A stretch of DNA of 56,960 nt from Alicyclobacillus sp. (GCA_023511725.1 JAIMAY010000017.1:1-56960), one strand, 5' to 3'. Positions 33,617 to 43,552 are shown, counted from the first letter of the stretch. A program made the numbers and translations. The notes: generated by a model from the letters alone, not told the origin.

Positions 33617-34072
33617 TCAGCGGCTTTTCTTGCCTCCCGGAAAGACCAGACGAACGTGATCCAGGCCGTGCTTTCGGAACTCCTGATCATACTGTTCCTT
33701 GCGTCGCCAGAGTTTCATTTCCAGTTCCTTCGTCATCTCTTTGTCCGGCCCGGCCGTCATCATGATGTCCCGATAGGCCAGGTGGTGGGACAGCACATCC
33801 CAAAACGTTTCTTCATCGTATTCATCGACCAGCGGCACAAGCTGCTCTTCCATCCGCTCATTCGCGTGATACGCTCCGCACTCATGGCAGTATTCCACCC
33901 AGTCCTGAGCGCCGAACTCGCCGGCGTACGCGTAGATATGGTCGGCGGTGTCGTGCAGGAGCTTGAGATAATCATCGGCCGGATTGGCCCCGTTTACAAT
34001 CCACTCACCGAGGAAGATCAGAGCCAGGAGTGCTCTGTACTGTTCTTGCGTCAGTTCGATGGTCTTGGTCAT
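33617..34072 (-). CDS. Conserved hypothetical protein with a CHEC motif
   Basis: 151 residues, acidic, helical, with no membrane segment. It starts MTKTIELTQEQYRALLALIFLGEWIVNG and contains WVEYCHECGAYHANERMEEQ, where two Cys and two His could bind a metal. I do not recognise a named family. It precedes the diguanylate cyclase by 14 bases in one transcript, so it may belong to the same signalling output, but nothing in the sequence proves this. Confidence 0.6.
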   Translation of the reverse strand: MTKTIELTQEQYRALLALIFLGEWIVNGANPADDYLKLLHDTADHIYAYAGEFGAQDWVEYCHECGAYHANERMEEQLVPLVDEYDEETFWDVLSHHLAYRDIMMTAGPDKEMTKELEMKLWRRKEQYDQEFRKHGLDHVRLVFPGGKKSR

Positions 34073-34288
34073 GGTTCATCACCCGTCGTCCGCCGCATGC
34101 TGCGGAGAAGTGCATAAGTTCACATTCAACTATTGTACAGGCGCGTGCAGGCAGGGGACAAGGCGGGTGGAAGGGACTTGTATCCATTCCAATATATCAT
34201 TCTGGGTGCCTTCGTGAAGTGCAGGGTGCAGGAGTTGTGTGAGCAATTGTCGAATTCAGTGTGGTCAAACGGGTGGGGAGGCTGAACG

Positions 34289-35782
34289 GTGACCGCGGAC
34301 AATCTGCTGTTCCTGTGCGCGGTGTTGGCGGGTACCATTCTGATCAGCGATTGGTCGGCTCGCAGCCGTCCCGACCCGGATAGATTCTACGCGGCGTCTC
34401 GCGGTCTCACCGGTACGCAGAACGGACTCGCCATCGCGGGCGATTTCATCAGCGCGGCGTCGTTCCTTGGCGTCAGCGGCGCCGTGGCGCGGACGGGCTT
34501 CGCAGGGCTGCTGTACGGCGCCTCGTTTCTGCTTTCCTATCCCCTCCTCTGGCTTGTGGCGGAGGCGGTGCACCGGCTTGGGCGTTACACCTTGGCCGAT
34601 GCGCTCGACTCTGTATTTGGGCGTCCTTGGTTGCGCCTTGCCGTCGCTGTGAACACGCTGGTCATCACCATCGCCTATCTGGTGCCGCAGTTGATGGCGG
34701 CCGGCGAACTGGCCCAGGCGTTGCTCGGCTGGCCGCGCGTCGCAGCCATCCTCTGCATGGGCGCCTGGATGACGCTGTACGTGGTCCTCGGGGGCATGCT
34801 CTCGACGTCGTGGATTCAGATTGTCAAGACGGTTCTGCTGCTATCCGGGGCCGGGCTGACGGTTCTGATTGTGGCAGGCCGATCTGGATGGCACCCCTGG
34901 GCCGTATGGCAGGCGGCGCGCGGCGTGTGGGCGGGCACGCAGGGTGCCGGCACCGGCAATGCCTGGGCGACCTTGTCCACGCACCTGCCCATTGTCCTCG
35001 GCACGATGGGCATGCCGCACATCTTGATACGGTTCCTCACGGTGAGGTCCGAACCGGCGGTGCGGCGTTCTCTGGCCACGGCCACCACGGCTTTGGCTGC
35101 CTTTTATCTGCTTGTGCTGGTGCTCGGGACGGCGGCCGCCGCCTGGGGCGCCGCGGGTCCCGCGGCTGGCAGCGACGGGAGCCTGGCCGTCGTGGTGCTG
35201 GCGCGCGGACTCGGCGGCCCGCTCTGGGCCGCGTACATCAGCGCGGTGGCGTTTGCGACCGTGATCGCCGTCGTGACCGGCCTGTTGCTCACGGCGACGG
35301 GCGCGCTTGCGCATGACATCCTGCACCAGGGGTTTGGCCGCGGTGCGGGCAGCGCTTCGCGGCAACTGCGACTGGCGCGGCTGTGCGCCGCGGGCCTCGG
35401 CCTTTTGGCGACGGTCATCGCCAGCACGGCGCACGGCCTCAGCGTCACATCCCTGGTCACGTGGGTGTTCGTGTGGGCGGCCGCCACCCACTCCCCGATG
35501 CTCCTCTGCACCATCTATTGGCGACGGTTTCGGCCGCTCGGCGCGATGTGCGGGATGGTGGCCGGTGCGCTGGTGATGAGCGGTTGGGTCATCGCGCATC
35601 TGCAGCGTGGGGGTCCGGTGGCGGGGGCCGCACCACCCGGCGTGTGGGCCATCCTCGCAGGGCTTGCGGGGTGTATCCTGGGCACCTTCGCCGCCGACGC
35701 TTGGGATGCCTGGCCGCGGGGTGCACGGCGCGAAACCGAGGATGCGGCGGGTGGAGAGGCGGGTTCGCCATGGCGGCGTTGA
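34289..35782 (+). CDS. Sodium:solute symporter (acetate permease ActP-like)
   Basis: 497 residues with about 13 membrane segments, SSS family. DPDRFYAASRGLTGTQNGLAIAGDFISAASFLGVSGAV is the N-terminal ActP-type block and FGRPWLRLAVAVNT, SWIQIVKTVLL follow as in cation/acetate symporters. It should import acetate or a similar monocarboxylate with Na+. GTG start at 34289 after GGGGAGG. Its 3' end overlaps the LytS-like kinase by 13 bases, and acetyl-CoA synthetase lies three genes on, which strengthens the acetate assignment. Confidence 0.88.
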   Translation: MTADNLLFLCAVLAGTILISDWSARSRPDPDRFYAASRGLTGTQNGLAIAGDFISAASFLGVSGAVARTGFAGLLYGASFLLSYPLLWLVAEAVHRLGRYTLADALDSVFGRPWLRLAVAVNTLVITIAYLVPQLMAAGELAQALLGWPRVAAILCMGAWMTLYVVLGGMLSTSWIQIVKTVLLLSGAGLTVLIVAGRSGWHPWAVWQAARGVWAGTQGAGTGNAWATLSTHLPIVLGTMGMPHILIRFLTVRSEPAVRRSLATATTALAAFYLLVLVLGTAAAAWGAAGPAAGSDGSLAVVVLARGLGGPLWAAYISAVAFATVIAVVTGLLLTATGALAHDILHQGFGRGAGSASRQLRLARLCAAGLGLLATVIASTAHGLSVTSLVTWVFVWAAATHSPMLLCTIYWRRFRPLGAMCGMVAGALVMSGWVIAHLQRGGPVAGAAPPGVWAILAGLAGCILGTFAADAWDAWPRGARRETEDAAGGEAGSPWRR

Positions 35783-37503
35783 CCTTTCTGCTGCTCGAAC
35801 GCTGTGCGCTGCTCTTGGTGGGCGCGTTTGCGCTGACGCGCGTACGCGCCTTCCGACACCTCCTGCGGGGGGCTGCGCGCCGGCGCTGGTTGTGGCTCGA
35901 GGCCGGGCTGTTCGCACTGTTCGCGGCGCTCGGCAGCGAGTTGGGCGTGGATGTCCCGCTGGGCAGCCAGCCCGTCGGTGCGTGGTCGTGGCGGCCTGGC
36001 GCCGATGTGCTGCGCGTGGGGCCGGATGCGGTGGCGACCGTGATCGGCGGGCTGCTTGGCGGACCCTGGATTGGCGGTGTGGCCGGGGCGCTGGCAGGGA
36101 TCTGGCGGATCTACATGGGCGGCGCGGAGGCCGGGGCGGCAGCGGTGGCCGCCGTGCTGACGGGCGTGCTGGCGGGATGGACTGCGCGCTTCTTCGCGCA
36201 GGAGGGTATTCTGCCACCGCCGAAGGCCGTGTTTGTCGGTCTGTTCGCGCCGGTGCTATACCTCGGGCTGGTGCTGGCCTTCGCACCGGCGGCAGCGGCT
36301 AACGCTGTCGTGGCCGCCGTGAATCGGATGGGATTGCCGTTGGTCATCGCCGACAGCTTGGCTGTCGGGGTGTTCAGCGCCATCGTGGGTGTGGCACGCC
36401 TGGAGGAGGAGCAAACGGAGGCGCGCGCGATGCAGCGGGCGCTGGCCATCGCCGACAAGGCCCTGCCGCTGCTGCGCTGGGCGCTCGATGCAGACGCCGC
36501 GGCGCGCCTCGCGGGACTTCTTCGGTTGGAAGCCCGGGTGGCGGCGGTGGCGGTATGCGACGGCCATCATGTGCTTGCCCACGACGGAGAGGGGTGCCCG
36601 GCGCACCAGCCGGGCACAACCCCGGCGGGCGATCTCGCGGAAGGTCTGGCCCAGGGCGTCCTCACCGTGGTCCGGGATCCGGCGCGTCTCGGTTGCGCTG
36701 ATCCAGACTGTCCGCTCACGGCCGCGGTGCTTGTGCCACTCCGCGACGGCGACGAGCGCGTGGGGGCGGTGATCTTGTACTGGAGCCGCGGGCGCGTCCC
36801 GAGTTCCGCGGATATCGAGCTGGCACGCGGCTTGGCACGTCTGCTCTCGCGCGAGATCCGGGTCGCGCGTGCGGAGATGCTCCGCGGGATGATCCAGGAG
36901 ATGCGCCTGCGCCATCTGCAGGCGCAGGTCCATCCACACTTCTTGTTCAACACGCTCCATCTCATCTCCGGTCTGATCCGGATGGACCCGGACCTGGCGC
37001 GTCACCTGGTGGTGCGTCTTGCGCAGTTCCTGCGTCTCAGCCTGCAGACCACATCACACCGCCTCGTGCCGCTGGCGCAGGACCTCGATATGGCGCGGGC
37101 GTATGCCGACATCGTGGCCGCGCGCTTTGGTGCGCGCATTCGTATCACTTGGCACGTGGACGAGGCGGCGCTGGACGCCGTGGTGCCGCCGGGGACACTC
37201 CAGCCTCTGGTGGAGAACAGCGTGAAGCACGGCCTCGCGGCCCGGGAGGATGGGGGCCGGATCGATGTGATGATTCGCCTCCTGGACGAGCGGGTTCGCA
37301 TTGAGGTGAGGGATGATGGAGTCGGGTTTCCCGAAGCCGTGTTGAGCGGCGAGACGCCGGGGATAGGTTTGAGCAATGTGCGCCAGCGGCTGGAAGCCTT
37401 GCTTGGTGCGGATTGTACGCTGCACCTCGAGAATCTGGCCGAGGGCGGCGCGCGCGTGTGGTGTGAGGTTCCGCTGCATACCGGCGAGGAGGTGACGGTA
37501 TGA
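35770..37503 (+). CDS. LytS-type sensor histidine kinase
   Basis: 577 residues: an N-terminal membrane domain (about 1-215; 5TM-5TMR_LYT type, with GGLLGGPWIGGVAGALAGIWRIYMGG), a GAF-like region (about 220-365) and a His_kinase/HATPase module. The H-box is LQAQVHPHFLFNTLHLISGLI; ATP motifs are PLVENSVKHGL, DDGVGFP and GIGLSNVRQRLEALLG. The ATG at 35770 overlaps the symporter gene; the response regulator start overlaps its own stop by four bases. The pair most likely senses acetate, pyruvate or a related metabolite and drives the surrounding genes. Confidence 0.92.
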   Translation: MAALTFLLLERCALLLVGAFALTRVRAFRHLLRGAARRRWLWLEAGLFALFAALGSELGVDVPLGSQPVGAWSWRPGADVLRVGPDAVATVIGGLLGGPWIGGVAGALAGIWRIYMGGAEAGAAAVAAVLTGVLAGWTARFFAQEGILPPPKAVFVGLFAPVLYLGLVLAFAPAAAANAVVAAVNRMGLPLVIADSLAVGVFSAIVGVARLEEEQTEARAMQRALAIADKALPLLRWALDADAAARLAGLLRLEARVAAVAVCDGHHVLAHDGEGCPAHQPGTTPAGDLAEGLAQGVLTVVRDPARLGCADPDCPLTAAVLVPLRDGDERVGAVILYWSRGRVPSSADIELARGLARLLSREIRVARAEMLRGMIQEMRLRHLQAQVHPHFLFNTLHLISGLIRMDPDLARHLVVRLAQFLRLSLQTTSHRLVPLAQDLDMARAYADIVAARFGARIRITWHVDEAALDAVVPPGTLQPLVENSVKHGLAAREDGGRIDVMIRLLDERVRIEVRDDGVGFPEAVLSGETPGIGLSNVRQRLEALLGADCTLHLENLAEGGARVWCEVPLHTGEEVTV

Positions 37504-38279
37504 GACCCATTCGCGCCTTGGTGGCGGAGGACGAGTGGGTGGCCCGCGAGGAACTGGTCTACTTGCTCCGCCGCGCGCCCGACATCGAGCTCTGTCCGCC
37601 TGCGACGACCGGCTCGGAGGCGCTTGAGGGGATCTGGCGGTGGCACCCGCATGTGGTGTTTCTCGACATCCACATGCCGGGACCGTCGGGCATGGAGATC
37701 GCCCAAGAGGTCATGAGGCAGCGTACAGGAGACCTGCCCCTCGTCGTGTTCATCACGGCCTACGACACCTATGCGGTCGATGCGTTCGCGGTGGAAGCCG
37801 TGGATTACCTGCTCAAGCCGTATGACGAGGAGCGGCTCCGGCAGACGCTGGAGCGTATTCGCCGGCACCCTGCACTGGCAGATGCGCACACCGGGGAGGC
37901 CCCGTCCGCTGCCTACGGGATGCCTCCGCAGTCCAGTGGCATCCGGCTGTGGCTGCATCAGAGCGAGGGTTGGGTCGTTTTGCCACCCGCGCAGATCTGC
38001 TTTGCGGAGCGCACGGACAGGTACGTCGAGGTGCATACGATGAGCGAGGTCGTGCGGGTGCGGACCACACTTCATGAACTGGAGGAACGTCTTGCGAGCC
38101 CCGTCTTCTTCCGCTGCCACAAGAGCTTCCTCGTCAATCTGGAGCAGGTGCGGGAGGTGCAGCCGTGGGTGAACGGGGCCTACACCCTGATCATGGCGGA
38201 CCCGGCGCGTACCACAGTACCGGTCAGCCGCACGTTTGCAAAGGAACTTCGGCAGCGACTGCGGCAGCTTGCGCGCTGA
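37500..38279 (+). CDS. LytR/AlgR-type response regulator (LytTR)
   Basis: 259 residues: receiver domain at 3-125 with D11, phospho-acceptor D56 (VVFLDIHMPGPSG) and K in VDYLLKPYDEE, then a LytTR DNA-binding domain at about 155-255 (ICFAERTDRYVEVHT, FFRCHKSFLVNLEQVREVQPW, VPVSRTFAKELRQRL). It binds direct repeats in DNA; candidate targets are the promoters of the symporter, acs and the SatP-like gene. It forms a two-component system with the kinase upstream. Confidence 0.93.
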   Translation: MRPIRALVAEDEWVAREELVYLLRRAPDIELCPPATTGSEALEGIWRWHPHVVFLDIHMPGPSGMEIAQEVMRQRTGDLPLVVFITAYDTYAVDAFAVEAVDYLLKPYDEERLRQTLERIRRHPALADAHTGEAPSAAYGMPPQSSGIRLWLHQSEGWVVLPPAQICFAERTDRYVEVHTMSEVVRVRTTLHELEERLASPVFFRCHKSFLVNLEQVREVQPWVNGAYTLIMADPARTTVPVSRTFAKELRQRLRQLAR

Positions 38280-38376
38280 AACCGACATCTTACGCCAGAG
38301 CGCGCCACGCACCGCGGCTTTCATGTATGATGATAGTGGGACAGTGATGAAAGATTTTGTATTTGGAGGTGGCGGC

Positions 38377-38661
38377 ATGGCCGCTGGTGAGCGGGAGCCA
38401 TCGCGGGTCACGCAAGAAAGCGCTTGCGCTGCCCGCGAGCGGAGGGACAGCGTTCTCCCGGTCCGCCGGTGGATCCCGCCCCTGCTCGCGGCGGTCTACC
38501 TGGGTGTCATCACGGCTGTGTCCGCCAATCATGCGCACCTTGCCCCGAGTTGGGCATGGGCCACGGTGCTCCTGTTGTTCCCGTTGAGTGCCATCACCGC
38601 GTGGTGGAGTGCCGCCGGCGGTGTGGAGATTCGGAGGAAGGAGAGAGACGAAGATGGCTGA
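38377..38661 (+). CDS. Small membrane protein preceding acs
   Basis: 94 residues; a charged N-terminus of about 25 residues, two hydrophobic stretches ([17 protein letters not shown] and [19 protein letters not shown]) and a short basic C-terminus. The ATG at 38377 follows TTTGGAGGTGG; upstream in-frame starts lie within the response regulator gene. Its stop overlaps the acs start by eight bases. Small DUF485- or DUF4212-like membrane proteins often accompany acetate symporters, and this may be a counterpart, but I cannot assign it to a family. Confidence 0.65.
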   Translation: MAAGEREPSRVTQESACAARERRDSVLPVRRWIPPLLAAVYLGVITAVSANHAHLAPSWAWATVLLLFPLSAITAWWSAAGGVEIRRKERDEDG

Positions 38662-40606
38662 TGCGCAGAATCTTGACACGTTGTTGAAGGAGTCGCGCAG
38701 GTTCGAGCCGTCGGAAGAGTTTCGGGCGAACGCCAACTACAGGGATCCCGCCATCTACGAACGCGCCGCGGCGGATCCGGAAGGTTACTGGGCCGAGGAA
38801 GCGCGCAACCTGGATTGGTTCGAGCCGTTCCATACGGTCCTCGAATGGAATCCGCCGCACGCCAAGTGGTTCCTCGGTGGCAAGCTGAACGCGGCGTACA
38901 ACGCCGTGGATCGGCACCGGAAGAGCTACCGTAAGAACAAGGTGGCGTTTTTCTGGGAGGGCGAACCCGGTGACACGCGCGTGCTCACCTATGACGAACT
39001 CGGCCGTGAGGTCGACAAAGCAGCGCACGTGCTCAGCAAACTCGGCGTGAAAAAGGGTGACCGTGTCACCATCTACCTGCCGATGATCCCAGAGTTGCCC
39101 ATCGCCATGCTGGCGTGCGCCAAGATAGGCGCCATTCATTCGGTCGTGTTCGGCGGCTTCTCGGCGAATGCGCTGCGCGACCGCATTTTGGATGCCGACT
39201 CGCGACTGCTCATCACCGCCGATGGTGGGTGGCGGCGTGGCGGGATCGTCCCGCTGAAGCAGAACGCCGACCAGGCTGTGGAAGGTACGGCGATTGAAAA
39301 GGTCCTGGTGGTGCGGCGTATCGGCGAGCAGAGCGGTGCGGCCTGGGTGGAGGGCCGTGACATCTCCTGGGAGGCCGAGATGGCGGCGGCACCGTCGACG
39401 CCCTACCCGGCGGAGCCCATGGACAGCGAGGATATCCTGTTCCTGCTGTACACCTCCGGCACCACCGGCAAGCCGAAGGGCATCGTGCACACCACCGGTG
39501 GCTACCTCACGGGTTGCAATACCTCGATGCGCAGCGTGTTTGACCTGAAGGACGAGGATGTGTACTTCTGCACGGCGGATATTGGCTGGATCACCGGTCA
39601 CACGTATGTGGTCTACGGACCGCTGAGCGCAGGGGCGACCATCGTGATGTACGAGGGTGCGCCGGATTGGCCGGATCGGGACCGGTTCTGGCAACTCATT
39701 GAGAAGTACCGGGCGACCATCTTCTATTCGGCGCCGACACTGATTCGATCGTTCATGAAGTGGGGGACAGAGTATCCCAAGCGTCACGACCTGTCGAGCC
39801 TGCGGTTGCTCGGCACGGTGGGTGAGCCCATCAATCCAGAGGCGTGGATGTGGTTCCACGAGCATGTCGGCGGTGGCCGCTGCCCCATCGTGGACACGTG
39901 GTGGCAGACCGAGACAGGCTGCGCGATGATTGCGCCGCTGCCGGGTCTGGTGGCGACCAAGCCAGGTTCTGCGACGCGCCCCGTTCCCGGCATCGTGGCG
40001 GACGTCGTCGACGAGGAGGGGCGGTCGCTGCCCCCGGATCAGGGCGGTTATCTGGTGCTCAAGCGCCCGTGGCCGTCCATGCTGCGCACCATCTGGGGCG
40101 ACGACGAGCGCTTCCGCAACACCTATTTCGGGAAGTTTGAGGGCATCTACCTGCCGGGTGACGGTGCGCACGTCGACGAGGATGGATATTTCTGGATCCT
40201 GGGCCGCATCGACGATGTCATCAACGTCTCAGGGCATCGCATCGGCACCATGGAGGTCGAAAGCGCGCTGGTGTCGCACCCGGCGGTGGCGGAAGCCGCG
40301 GTCATCGGCCGGCACCATGAGGTCAAGGGTCAGGCCATCACGGCCTTCGTGGTGGTGCGCGAAGGCATCACACCGAGCGATGAGTTGGTCAACGAGTTGA
40401 AGCAGCATGTGGTGCAGCAGATTGGCGCGCTCGCACGGCCGGAAGAGATCCTGTTCACCGCGGAGTTGCCGAAGACCCGCAGCGCCAAGATCATGCGGCG
40501 CCTGCTGCGCGACATTGCCGAGGGCCGGGTGCTCGGTGACACCACGACGCTGGCGGACCCGTCGGTGATTGAGGAACTGAAGCAAAAGTACGCGCATCGT
40601 GAGTAG
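38654..40606 (+). CDS. acsA: Acetyl-CoA synthetase (AMP-forming)
   Basis: 650-residue ANL-family ligase turning acetate, ATP and CoA into acetyl-CoA. Motifs: [19 protein letters not shown] (P-loop-like), [14 protein letters not shown] (acetate pocket Trp and AMP site), [28 protein letters not shown] (hinge) and the C-terminal [12 protein letters not shown], whose Lys is the acetylation target in Acs. Start at 38654 after AAGGAGAGAG. The C-terminus lacks a partner acuABC cluster nearby, so acetylation control cannot be judged from this window. Confidence 0.97.
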   Translation: MADAQNLDTLLKESRRFEPSEEFRANANYRDPAIYERAAADPEGYWAEEARNLDWFEPFHTVLEWNPPHAKWFLGGKLNAAYNAVDRHRKSYRKNKVAFFWEGEPGDTRVLTYDELGREVDKAAHVLSKLGVKKGDRVTIYLPMIPELPIAMLACAKIGAIHSVVFGGFSANALRDRILDADSRLLITADGGWRRGGIVPLKQNADQAVEGTAIEKVLVVRRIGEQSGAAWVEGRDISWEAEMAAAPSTPYPAEPMDSEDILFLLYTSGTTGKPKGIVHTTGGYLTGCNTSMRSVFDLKDEDVYFCTADIGWITGHTYVVYGPLSAGATIVMYEGAPDWPDRDRFWQLIEKYRATIFYSAPTLIRSFMKWGTEYPKRHDLSSLRLLGTVGEPINPEAWMWFHEHVGGGRCPIVDTWWQTETGCAMIAPLPGLVATKPGSATRPVPGIVADVVDEEGRSLPPDQGGYLVLKRPWPSMLRTIWGDDERFRNTYFGKFEGIYLPGDGAHVDEDGYFWILGRIDDVINVSGHRIGTMEVESALVSHPAVAEAAVIGRHHEVKGQAITAFVVVREGITPSDELVNELKQHVVQQIGALARPEEILFTAELPKTRSAKIMRRLLRDIAEGRVLGDTTTLADPSVIEELKQKYAHRE

Positions 40607-40838
40607 GCGTACGGCGTGAGGGGGGCGGACGCCGTCCGCACCGGAAGGCGACCGTCTCCCTCCTATCCATCATCCTTCCACAGAGCTTGAAAGGGGGTGC
40701 GAGCCGGCAGCGCGAGATGAGTGCTCCGAGTCGTACGGCGGAGGCTGAAACGGCCGTGGGCCGGTTTGGCCAGGGAAGGCGTATGCTCTTTGTGGGTGGA
40801 AGATTCTATATATTCTGGTTATGAGGAGGCGATCCTCT

Positions 40839-41399
40839 ATGTCGGACAGCGTGCGGATTGCGGATCCGGGCCCACTTGGGCTGGCGGGATTCGGTATCAC
40901 CACCTGCATCCTGAGCCTGATCAACGCGGGCGTCACAAGCGCGGAGGCACTGGGTGTGGTACTGGGATTGGCGCTGTGCTACGGTGGCGGCGCCCAGCTG
41001 CTCGCGGGGATGTGGGAATTTCGGAAGGGCAACACGTTCGGCGCCACGGCGTTCACATCGTACGGTGCGTTCTGGCTGGCCTTCTACTTCATCATCAAGG
41101 CGAACCCGGGCGCAGGTATGGGCGTGTTCCTTCTGTTCTTCGGCATTCTCACGTTCTACCTGTGGTTCGGCACCTTCTATCTCAACAAGGCTTTGTTCTT
41201 CGTCTTTCTGACGTTGTGGGTGGCGTTCCTGCTGCTGGCGTTGCACGGATTTGGTGTGATGGGGTCGCAGGCGGGAGGTTGGATTGGCTTCATCTGCGGT
41301 CTGCTCGCCCTGTATACCTCGGCCGCCACGGTTCTCAATGCCACCGCGGGGCGCGAGGTGTTGCCGCTCGGCAAGCCGCTGCGTCAAGCCGGCGCGTGA
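40839..41399 (+). CDS. SatP/YaaH-family acetate transporter
   Basis: 186 residues with six membrane segments. DPGPLGLAGFGITTCILSLINAG is the GPR1/FUN34/YaaH N-terminal signature (NPAPLGL-type), and GGAQLLAGMWEFRKGNTFGATAFTSYGAFW the second family block. It is a channel-like carrier for acetate or succinate. Start at 40839 preceded by GAGGAGG. It is separated from acs by 230 bases, including a small GC hairpin near 40623, so it may have its own promoter, and completes the acetate module together with the SSS symporter. Confidence 0.93.
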   Translation: MSDSVRIADPGPLGLAGFGITTCILSLINAGVTSAEALGVVLGLALCYGGGAQLLAGMWEFRKGNTFGATAFTSYGAFWLAFYFIIKANPGAGMGVFLLFFGILTFYLWFGTFYLNKALFFVFLTLWVAFLLLALHGFGVMGSQAGGWIGFICGLLALYTSAATVLNATAGREVLPLGKPLRQAGA

Positions 41400-41431
41400 T
41401 GGCGTGGTGGCGAAGCCGCGGAAGGGCGGCG

Positions 41432-42682
41432 TCAGTGGGCGCCGCCTTCGCCGGTGGCTTCACGCACGACGCGTGAGGGACGGGTGCGAGGTCGGTGCAC
41501 CCAGTAGACCCAGAGCGCGTTGAGCAGCAGAAGCAGGCTTGTGGAGAAGAACACCGAACGGATCCCGAAGTATGCGGCCATCTGCCCACCCATCACGGAT
41601 CCGCCGATGTTGCCCAGGTACTGGGCGGATTGATTGTAGCCGAAGACGCGTCCGGACACGGAGCCGGGCGCGTTTTTGCGCACGATGGCGTTGATGCTGG
41701 GGAGTTGACCGGCCATCGCCAGACCCATCAGGAAGCGCAGACCCATGAGTTGCCAGGGGGTGTGCACGAACGCCTGCGGGATGAACAGAATGCCGGTGAT
41801 GATCAGACAGACCAAGAGTACCCTGTGCGGTCCGACCCTGTCTGACAGCCGACCGAGCCACGGTGCTGCCAGCACATTCGCAATCCCCGCAGTTGCCACG
41901 ACGGTGCCGGCGATGAGCGCGATGTGCGGGTGATTGCCGCCGAGCAGTATCTTGACGTACACGGTCACGATGGGCTGGATGGACATGTTGGCGAGTTGCA
42001 GGATGAACGTGGTGATCATCATGGCCCAGATCAGACGTGGGTTGGGGAGCAGCTTCCATACTTCGCGCCGGGGCAGTTGCGCGCGCGGGTTTGGGGTGAA
42101 CTGCTCGCGAACGAACAGCAGCGTGATGATGAATGCGATGAACATCATCAGGCCGGTGAAGTAAAAGACGTTGCGGAGGCCAATCACGTCCGCCAGGTAA
42201 CCGCCCAGCAATGGCCCGACCAGAGAGCCGCCCACCGTACCCGTGTTCAGCGTGCCCAGGGCCCAGCCGGACTGCTCACGCGGGGTTTGGGTTGCCACCA
42301 GTGTGATGGCGGCGGCGATGTAACCGGACACGGCCCCCATCAGGAAGCGAAGTGCCGCCAGCTGCCACACATGCTGGACAAAACCCATCGCCGTGCAGAT
42401 GATGGCCATGCCGAGGCTCGCCCGCAGCAGCATCAGCTTGCGGCCCTTCAGGTCCGCCAGCTTCCCCCACAGCGGTGAGACGATGGCCGACATGAGGAAG
42501 GTGGCACCGAAGGTGATGCCGGCCCACTGTTCCACTGCCGCTGTGTCGCGGATACCGAGTTGCTCGATGTACAGCGGCAGGAATGGCATGATCAGGCTCA
42601 TACCCGATGTCGTTGCAAAGCAGCCGAACCACACGATGAACAGGTTCCGTTTCCAGAGCGGCACGCGTATCCCTTCGATCAT
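41432..42682 (-). CDS. MFS multidrug-type exporter
   Basis: 416 residues with 12 membrane segments; loop 2-3 GKLADLKGRKLMLLRA and loop 8-9 GRLSDRVGPHRVLL are the canonical MFS motifs, and the proline-rich helix 5 motif GSLVGPLLGGYLAD marks drug:H+ antiporters of the MdtG/YfmO kind. It should export hydrophobic compounds across the membrane. It is convergent with the SatP-like gene and a single transcription unit. Substrate unknown. Confidence 0.9.
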   Translation of the reverse strand: MIEGIRVPLWKRNLFIVWFGCFATTSGMSLIMPFLPLYIEQLGIRDTAAVEQWAGITFGATFLMSAIVSPLWGKLADLKGRKLMLLRASLGMAIICTAMGFVQHVWQLAALRFLMGAVSGYIAAAITLVATQTPREQSGWALGTLNTGTVGGSLVGPLLGGYLADVIGLRNVFYFTGLMMFIAFIITLLFVREQFTPNPRAQLPRREVWKLLPNPRLIWAMMITTFILQLANMSIQPIVTVYVKILLGGNHPHIALIAGTVVATAGIANVLAAPWLGRLSDRVGPHRVLLVCLIITGILFIPQAFVHTPWQLMGLRFLMGLAMAGQLPSINAIVRKNAPGSVSGRVFGYNQSAQYLGNIGGSVMGGQMAAYFGIRSVFFSTSLLLLLNALWVYWVHRPRTRPSRVVREATGEGGAH

Positions 42683-42764
42683 AGAAAGTTTTCTTTCACG
42701 AATGATTGTAGTCCCGCGCCCTGTCCCAGGGCAAGACGGCTTCCGTCCCGGTACGCATAGCCTT

Positions 42765-43403
42765 TCACCTCACGAGAGCGTCCCACAGGTTGCCTCGCCG
42801 AACCGGGCGCCCGTGGGCGGGGCACACCCAATCGAAGCTCAGACGCCCCACCTCGCGCAGCGATTGACGCAGCGCTGCCGGATCCGTCGTCAGAATGCCC
42901 GGAGAGGGTAGGAGGCGGCCGCCGCGGGTGGTGACGAGATCGCCCGCAAACAGCACGTCGCCTCGCAGAAACGAGACATGCCCCGGTGTGTGGCCGGGGG
43001 TCGGGATGACTTCAATATTGCCGATCCGGGTCCCCGGCGCATACACCTGATCCACCCGCGGCGCAGGCGGCCGGTAGAACAGGCCGATGGCGCGCCGCAC
43101 ACCGGGTCGGCGGCGTTCTCCACGGATGTAAGGGAGATCCGCTGCGGGAGCCCACACGGTGGCGCTGGTGGCTTCCTGCAGTGCCTTGGCGTTTCCGATG
43201 TGGTCCACGTCATGGTGGCTGATCAGGATGTGAGCCAGATCCCTCGGCTGAAGGCCGATGCGGGCGAGTTCCTCCAGGATCTTGTCTGCCCGGCCAGGCA
43301 TGCCGGTGTCGATGAGGACGGGCTCGTCTCCCAGCACCAGATAGCAGAAGGATCCTCGCGTCGATTCGAGCAGGTGCACGCCAGGTGTCAGTTCCATCGT
43401 CAT
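42765..43403 (-). CDS. MBL-fold metallo-hydrolase
   Basis: 212 residues with the metallo-beta-lactamase metal motif ISHHDVDHIGN (HxHxDH-type, with HHDVDH), PTPGHTPGHVSFL (third His), GDLVTTRGG (bridging Asp) and a late His in CPAHGRPV. Such proteins hydrolyse thioesters, lactones or phosphoesters with two zinc ions; the exact substrate cannot be told. GAGGATGA precedes the ATG. It is a single gene. Confidence 0.9.
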   Translation of the reverse strand: MTMELTPGVHLLESTRGSFCYLVLGDEPVLIDTGMPGRADKILEELARIGLQPRDLAHILISHHDVDHIGNAKALQEATSATVWAPAADLPYIRGERRRPGVRRAIGLFYRPPAPRVDQVYAPGTRIGNIEVIPTPGHTPGHVSFLRGDVLFAGDLVTTRGGRLLPSPGILTTDPAALRQSLREVGRLSFDWVCPAHGRPVRRGNLWDALVR

Positions 43404-43500
43404 CCTCCTCGGGGTGTACCGCTTGGCCTATCCCGCATTCTCCCCCAGTGTACCGCACCCGCTGCTCGGGATGCCTTGTGAAAAGTGGCTCGACGAGCGA

Positions 43501-43526
43501 AAGCCCCGGCCGTGGGGCCGGGGCTT
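43501..43526 (-). terminator. Terminator of the small gene at 43.6 kb
   Basis: An eleven-pair GC-rich stem (arms 43501-43511 and 43516-43526, core GCCCCGGCC) with a four-base loop, followed on the minus strand by a short T run (TTTCGCT). It sits 27 bases after the stop of the small minus-strand gene. Confidence 0.6.
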
Positions 43527-43552
43527 GAGCGCCGATGATCTGACGGTTTGCC

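Noticed and set aside
34841-36286. 481-codon minus-strand frame opposite the symporter and LytS genes
   Set aside because: Pro/Arg-rich translation without a domain, spanning two real genes on the other strand.
38594-40171. 525-codon open frame on the minus strand opposite acsA
   Set aside because: It mirrors a well-conserved acsA frame, has no family features and no ribosome binding site; a GC-rich antisense shadow.
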